A stretch of 64,000 nt of DNA from Bradyrhizobium genosp. L (GTDB taxonomy: Bacteria > Pseudomonadota > Alphaproteobacteria > Rhizobiales > Xanthobacteraceae), in the NCBI RefSeq assembly GCF_015624485.1, contig NZ_CP061378.1:1364001-1428000 (forward strand), written 5' to 3'. The stretch's first letter is position 1. The number at the start of each line of letters is the position of its first letter. Position numbers and translations under genes: made by a program. This document shows, piece after piece, positions 62,487-64,000 of the stretch. The notes below the pieces were generated by a model, which was not told where the DNA came from, made no database searches, and saw only the letters and a list, made by a program, of their open reading frames with translations.

Positions 62487-62590
62487 TCCCTCCCCCCTTG
62501 CGGGGGAGGGTTAGGGAGAGGGGTAAGCCGCACGCGTGGTGTTTGTGGCTTACCCCTCTCTCCAACTCTCCCCCGCAAGGGGGGAGAGAG
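62487..62590. repeat. Palindromic repeat (TCCCTCCCCCCTTGCGGGGG type)
   Basis: TCCCTCCCCCCTTGCGGGGG at the left mirrors CCCCGCAAGGGGGGAGAGAG at the right; GGGTAAGCC and GGCTTACCC pair inside. Same type as 57935-58096. Confidence 0.87.
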
Positions 62591-62714
62591 CCCTCCCACC
62601 GCTCGTGCGGCCCTAAGCAGGAGCGGTTGATTGAGACGTGTGCATGCCCTAGGGCGAGCGCAGAGATCCATACGCCGTGTCGGGTGTTGTTTGAATGACT
62701 CTGGGTCATCAATC

Positions 62715-62766
62715 GTCGTCCGTTCAGACAGCGGTGGTTATGGGTCCCGGCTTTCGCCGGGACGAC
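62715..62766. repeat. Degenerate palindromic repeat
   Basis: Only the right arm is well kept (GGTGGTTATGGGTCCCGGCT, then TTCGCCGGGACGAC). The left side is reduced to GTCGTCCG. It looks like a decayed or truncated copy of the 49616-49734 type. It ends eight bases before the ileS stop codon. Confidence 0.7.
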
Positions 62767-62774
62767 GGCAGATA

Positions 62775-64000
62775 TTAGGCCGTGATCCCCAGCGCTTTCC
62801 ATTCGCGCAGCGCCTGCGCATCGCGCGGCGAGACGTCGGGATACTCAGGGTCTTCCCCGATCGTGGGCAGGATCTTCCACGACCGCGCGCACTTCGTGCC
62901 GACCGCCTTCTCGACCACCACGGCGACGCCGGGCACCGCATCGAGGCGGAAGGCGTCGGCCGGCGCTTCGCCCTCGCGCACCTCGTAGTTCGAGGTGATG
63001 CAGACTTCGGCGAGATCGACGTCGAACAGCGTCGCCAGCATGCTTCTGTCGGCGATGAAGATGACCGGCGAGGCTTCCAGCGACGACCCAATCCGCTTGG
63101 CGGCGCGTTCGAGCTCGAGCGCACCGGTGACGACGCGGCGGACGTTACGAATGGTCTCCCATTTCGCGGCGAGCGCCTCGTCGCGATACTGCGCGAGGTC
63201 CTCGGGGAACAGGGTCAGATGCACCGACGGCTCCGCGTTCGGCCGATACATCTGCCAGGCCTCTTCGGTGGTGAAGCTCATGATCGGCGCGAGCCATTTC
63301 AGGATCGCGTCGCAGAGCATGTCGATCGTGGTCAACGCCGCCTTGCGCGTCACCGAGGACGGCGGATCGCAATACAGCGTGTCCTTGCGGATGTCGAAAT
63401 AGAACGCCGACAGCTCGGAGTTCATGAACGCCGCAAGGCTCGCGACCACGGTCTTGTAGTCGAACGCGGCATAGGCCTTGCGGATGGTTTCGGCATGGCC
63501 GGCGAGTTCGTGCAGCATCAGCCGCTCGAGCTCGGGCATCTCGTCCGTGGCGACCTTCTCGGTCGGCTTGTAGTGATGCAGCGTGCCGAGCATCCAGCGG
63601 ATCGAGTTGCGCAGCTTGCGATAGGTCTCGATGGTGTTCTTGAGGATCTCCGGGCCGATCCGCTGGTCGTCGGCATAGTCGGTGGCGCAGACCCACAGGC
63701 GCAGGATGTCGGCGCCGGAATCCTTGATCACCTTCTGCGGCTCGACGGTGTTGCCGAGCGACTTCGACATCTTGCGGCCGTTCTCGTCTAGCGTGAAGCC
63801 GTGGGTCAGCACGATATCGTAGGGCGCACGGCCGCGGGTGCCGGCGCTCTCCAGCAGCGAGGAGTGGAACCAGCCGCGATGCTGGTCGCTTCCTTCCAGA
63901 TACATCACGGTGTCGTCGCCGCCGTCGATCTTGCGGACGATGTTGCCGAGCTGCGGGAAATTCTGGCGGTCTTCCAGCACGAAGGCATGCGTGGAGCCGG
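62775..64000 (-). CDS. ileS: Isoleucyl-tRNA synthetase, C-terminal part
   Basis: The frame runs out of the window at its 5' end, leaving about 408 C-terminal residues. They hold the class I KMSKS motif ([13 protein letters not shown] near the start of the fragment), the anticodon-binding helices ([20 protein letters not shown]) and the C-terminal domain ending in [11 protein letters not shown]. The cysteines that hold zinc in E. coli IleS are reduced to one ([15 protein letters not shown]), as in many alphaproteobacteria. The order ileS, lspA, hypothetical gene, M16 pair is typical of the group. Confidence 0.96.
   Translation of the reverse strand, partial: GSTHAFVLEDRQNFPQLGNIVRKIDGGDDTVMYLEGSDQHRGWFHSSLLESAGTRGRAPYDIVLTHGFTLDENGRKMSKSLGNTVEPQKVIKDSGADILRLWVCATDYADDQRIGPEILKNTIETYRKLRNSIRWMLGTLHHYKPTEKVATDEMPELERLMLHELAGHAETIRKAYAAFDYKTVVASLAAFMNSELSAFYFDIRKDTLYCDPPSSVTRKAALTTIDMLCDAILKWLAPIMSFTTEEAWQMYRPNAEPSVHLTLFPEDLAQYRDEALAAKWETIRNVRRVVTGALELERAAKRIGSSLEASPVIFIADRSMLATLFDVDLAEVCITSNYEVREGEAPADAFRLDAVPGVAVVVEKAVGTKCARSWKILPTIGEDPEYPDVSPRDAQALREWKALGITA

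Larger units (their letters stand above)
62390..62774. other. Intergenic region between lspA and ileS
   Basis: 385 bp in which two palindromic repeats (62487-62590 and 62715-62766) take up about 160 bp. The promoter of lspA is presumably in the remainder, unless it is co-transcribed with ileS through the repeats. No further gene was seen. Confidence 0.45.

Overview
The window is GC-rich chromosomal DNA from an alphaproteobacterium, most likely Bradyrhizobium or a close relative. This is inferred from the gene families and their order: ileS-lspA-two M16 peptidases, waaA-lpxK-DUF2093, a groES-groEL operon behind a degenerate CIRCE element, and long HisG with HisZ. The many palindromic intergenic repeats of the type scattered through Bradyrhizobium genomes point the same way. 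No rRNA or tRNA gene and no CRISPR array was seen.

Layout. 1-3.5 kb: start of a leftward membrane protein, a divergent ArsR-type regulator, then glycolate oxidase subunits GlcE and GlcF without an adjacent GlcD. 3.7-10 kb: a lysine-rich histone-like protein, a TorF-type porin, a BacA/SbmA-like ABC transporter, an L-lactate/glycolate permease and a META-domain protein. 10-11 kb: an IS630-type insertion sequence with precise TA target duplication and a frameshifted transposase. 11-18.3 kb: small accessory and regulatory genes (two GNAT acetyltransferases, VOC protein, Ada-type regulator, PaaI thioesterase, SnoaL protein, MarR regulator with a divergent monooxygenase). 18.4-20.7 kb: groESL. 21.4-22.5 kb: an IS5-type element inserted inside a palindromic repeat. 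22.7-33.6 kb: CheZ, L,D-transpeptidase, DUF2076, HpnK-like deacetylase with a glycosyltransferase, hisZ-hisG, rsmE, ubiA. 33.9-39.7 kb: a compact envelope run of pmbA, a CysQ-like phosphatase, DUF4170, a DUF374 acyltransferase, waaA and lpxK with overlapping starts. 39.8-46.8 kb: a hydrolase lacking its nucleophile, xseA, purD, acyl-CoA dehydrogenase, a very likely fluoroacetate dehalogenase, tadA. 46.9-53 kb: RluB-type pseudouridine synthase with a huge disordered N-terminus, rsmD, and then a small island at the 3' end of mutL. 53-64 kb: a ribbon-helix-helix protein, a three-part GMC dehydrogenase operon with cytochrome c, arfB, the M16 peptidase pair, lspA and the 3' part of ileS.

The most unusual feature is at mutL. 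Reading along the minus strand, the order is intact mutL, an HNH-endonuclease gene, a second diverged and frameshifted copy of the last 45 codons of mutL, then a small winged-helix gene. The duplicated block ends at the mutL stop codon. That is what a cassette integrating in the 3' end of mutL and restoring the reading frame would leave behind. No integrase is present, so an HNH-driven, mutL-targeted mobile cassette is a hypothesis to test. Other points worth a look are a dehalogenase with every known fluoroacetate-dehalogenase active-site residue at identical positions, the BacA-like transporter, and the clean boundaries of both insertion sequences.
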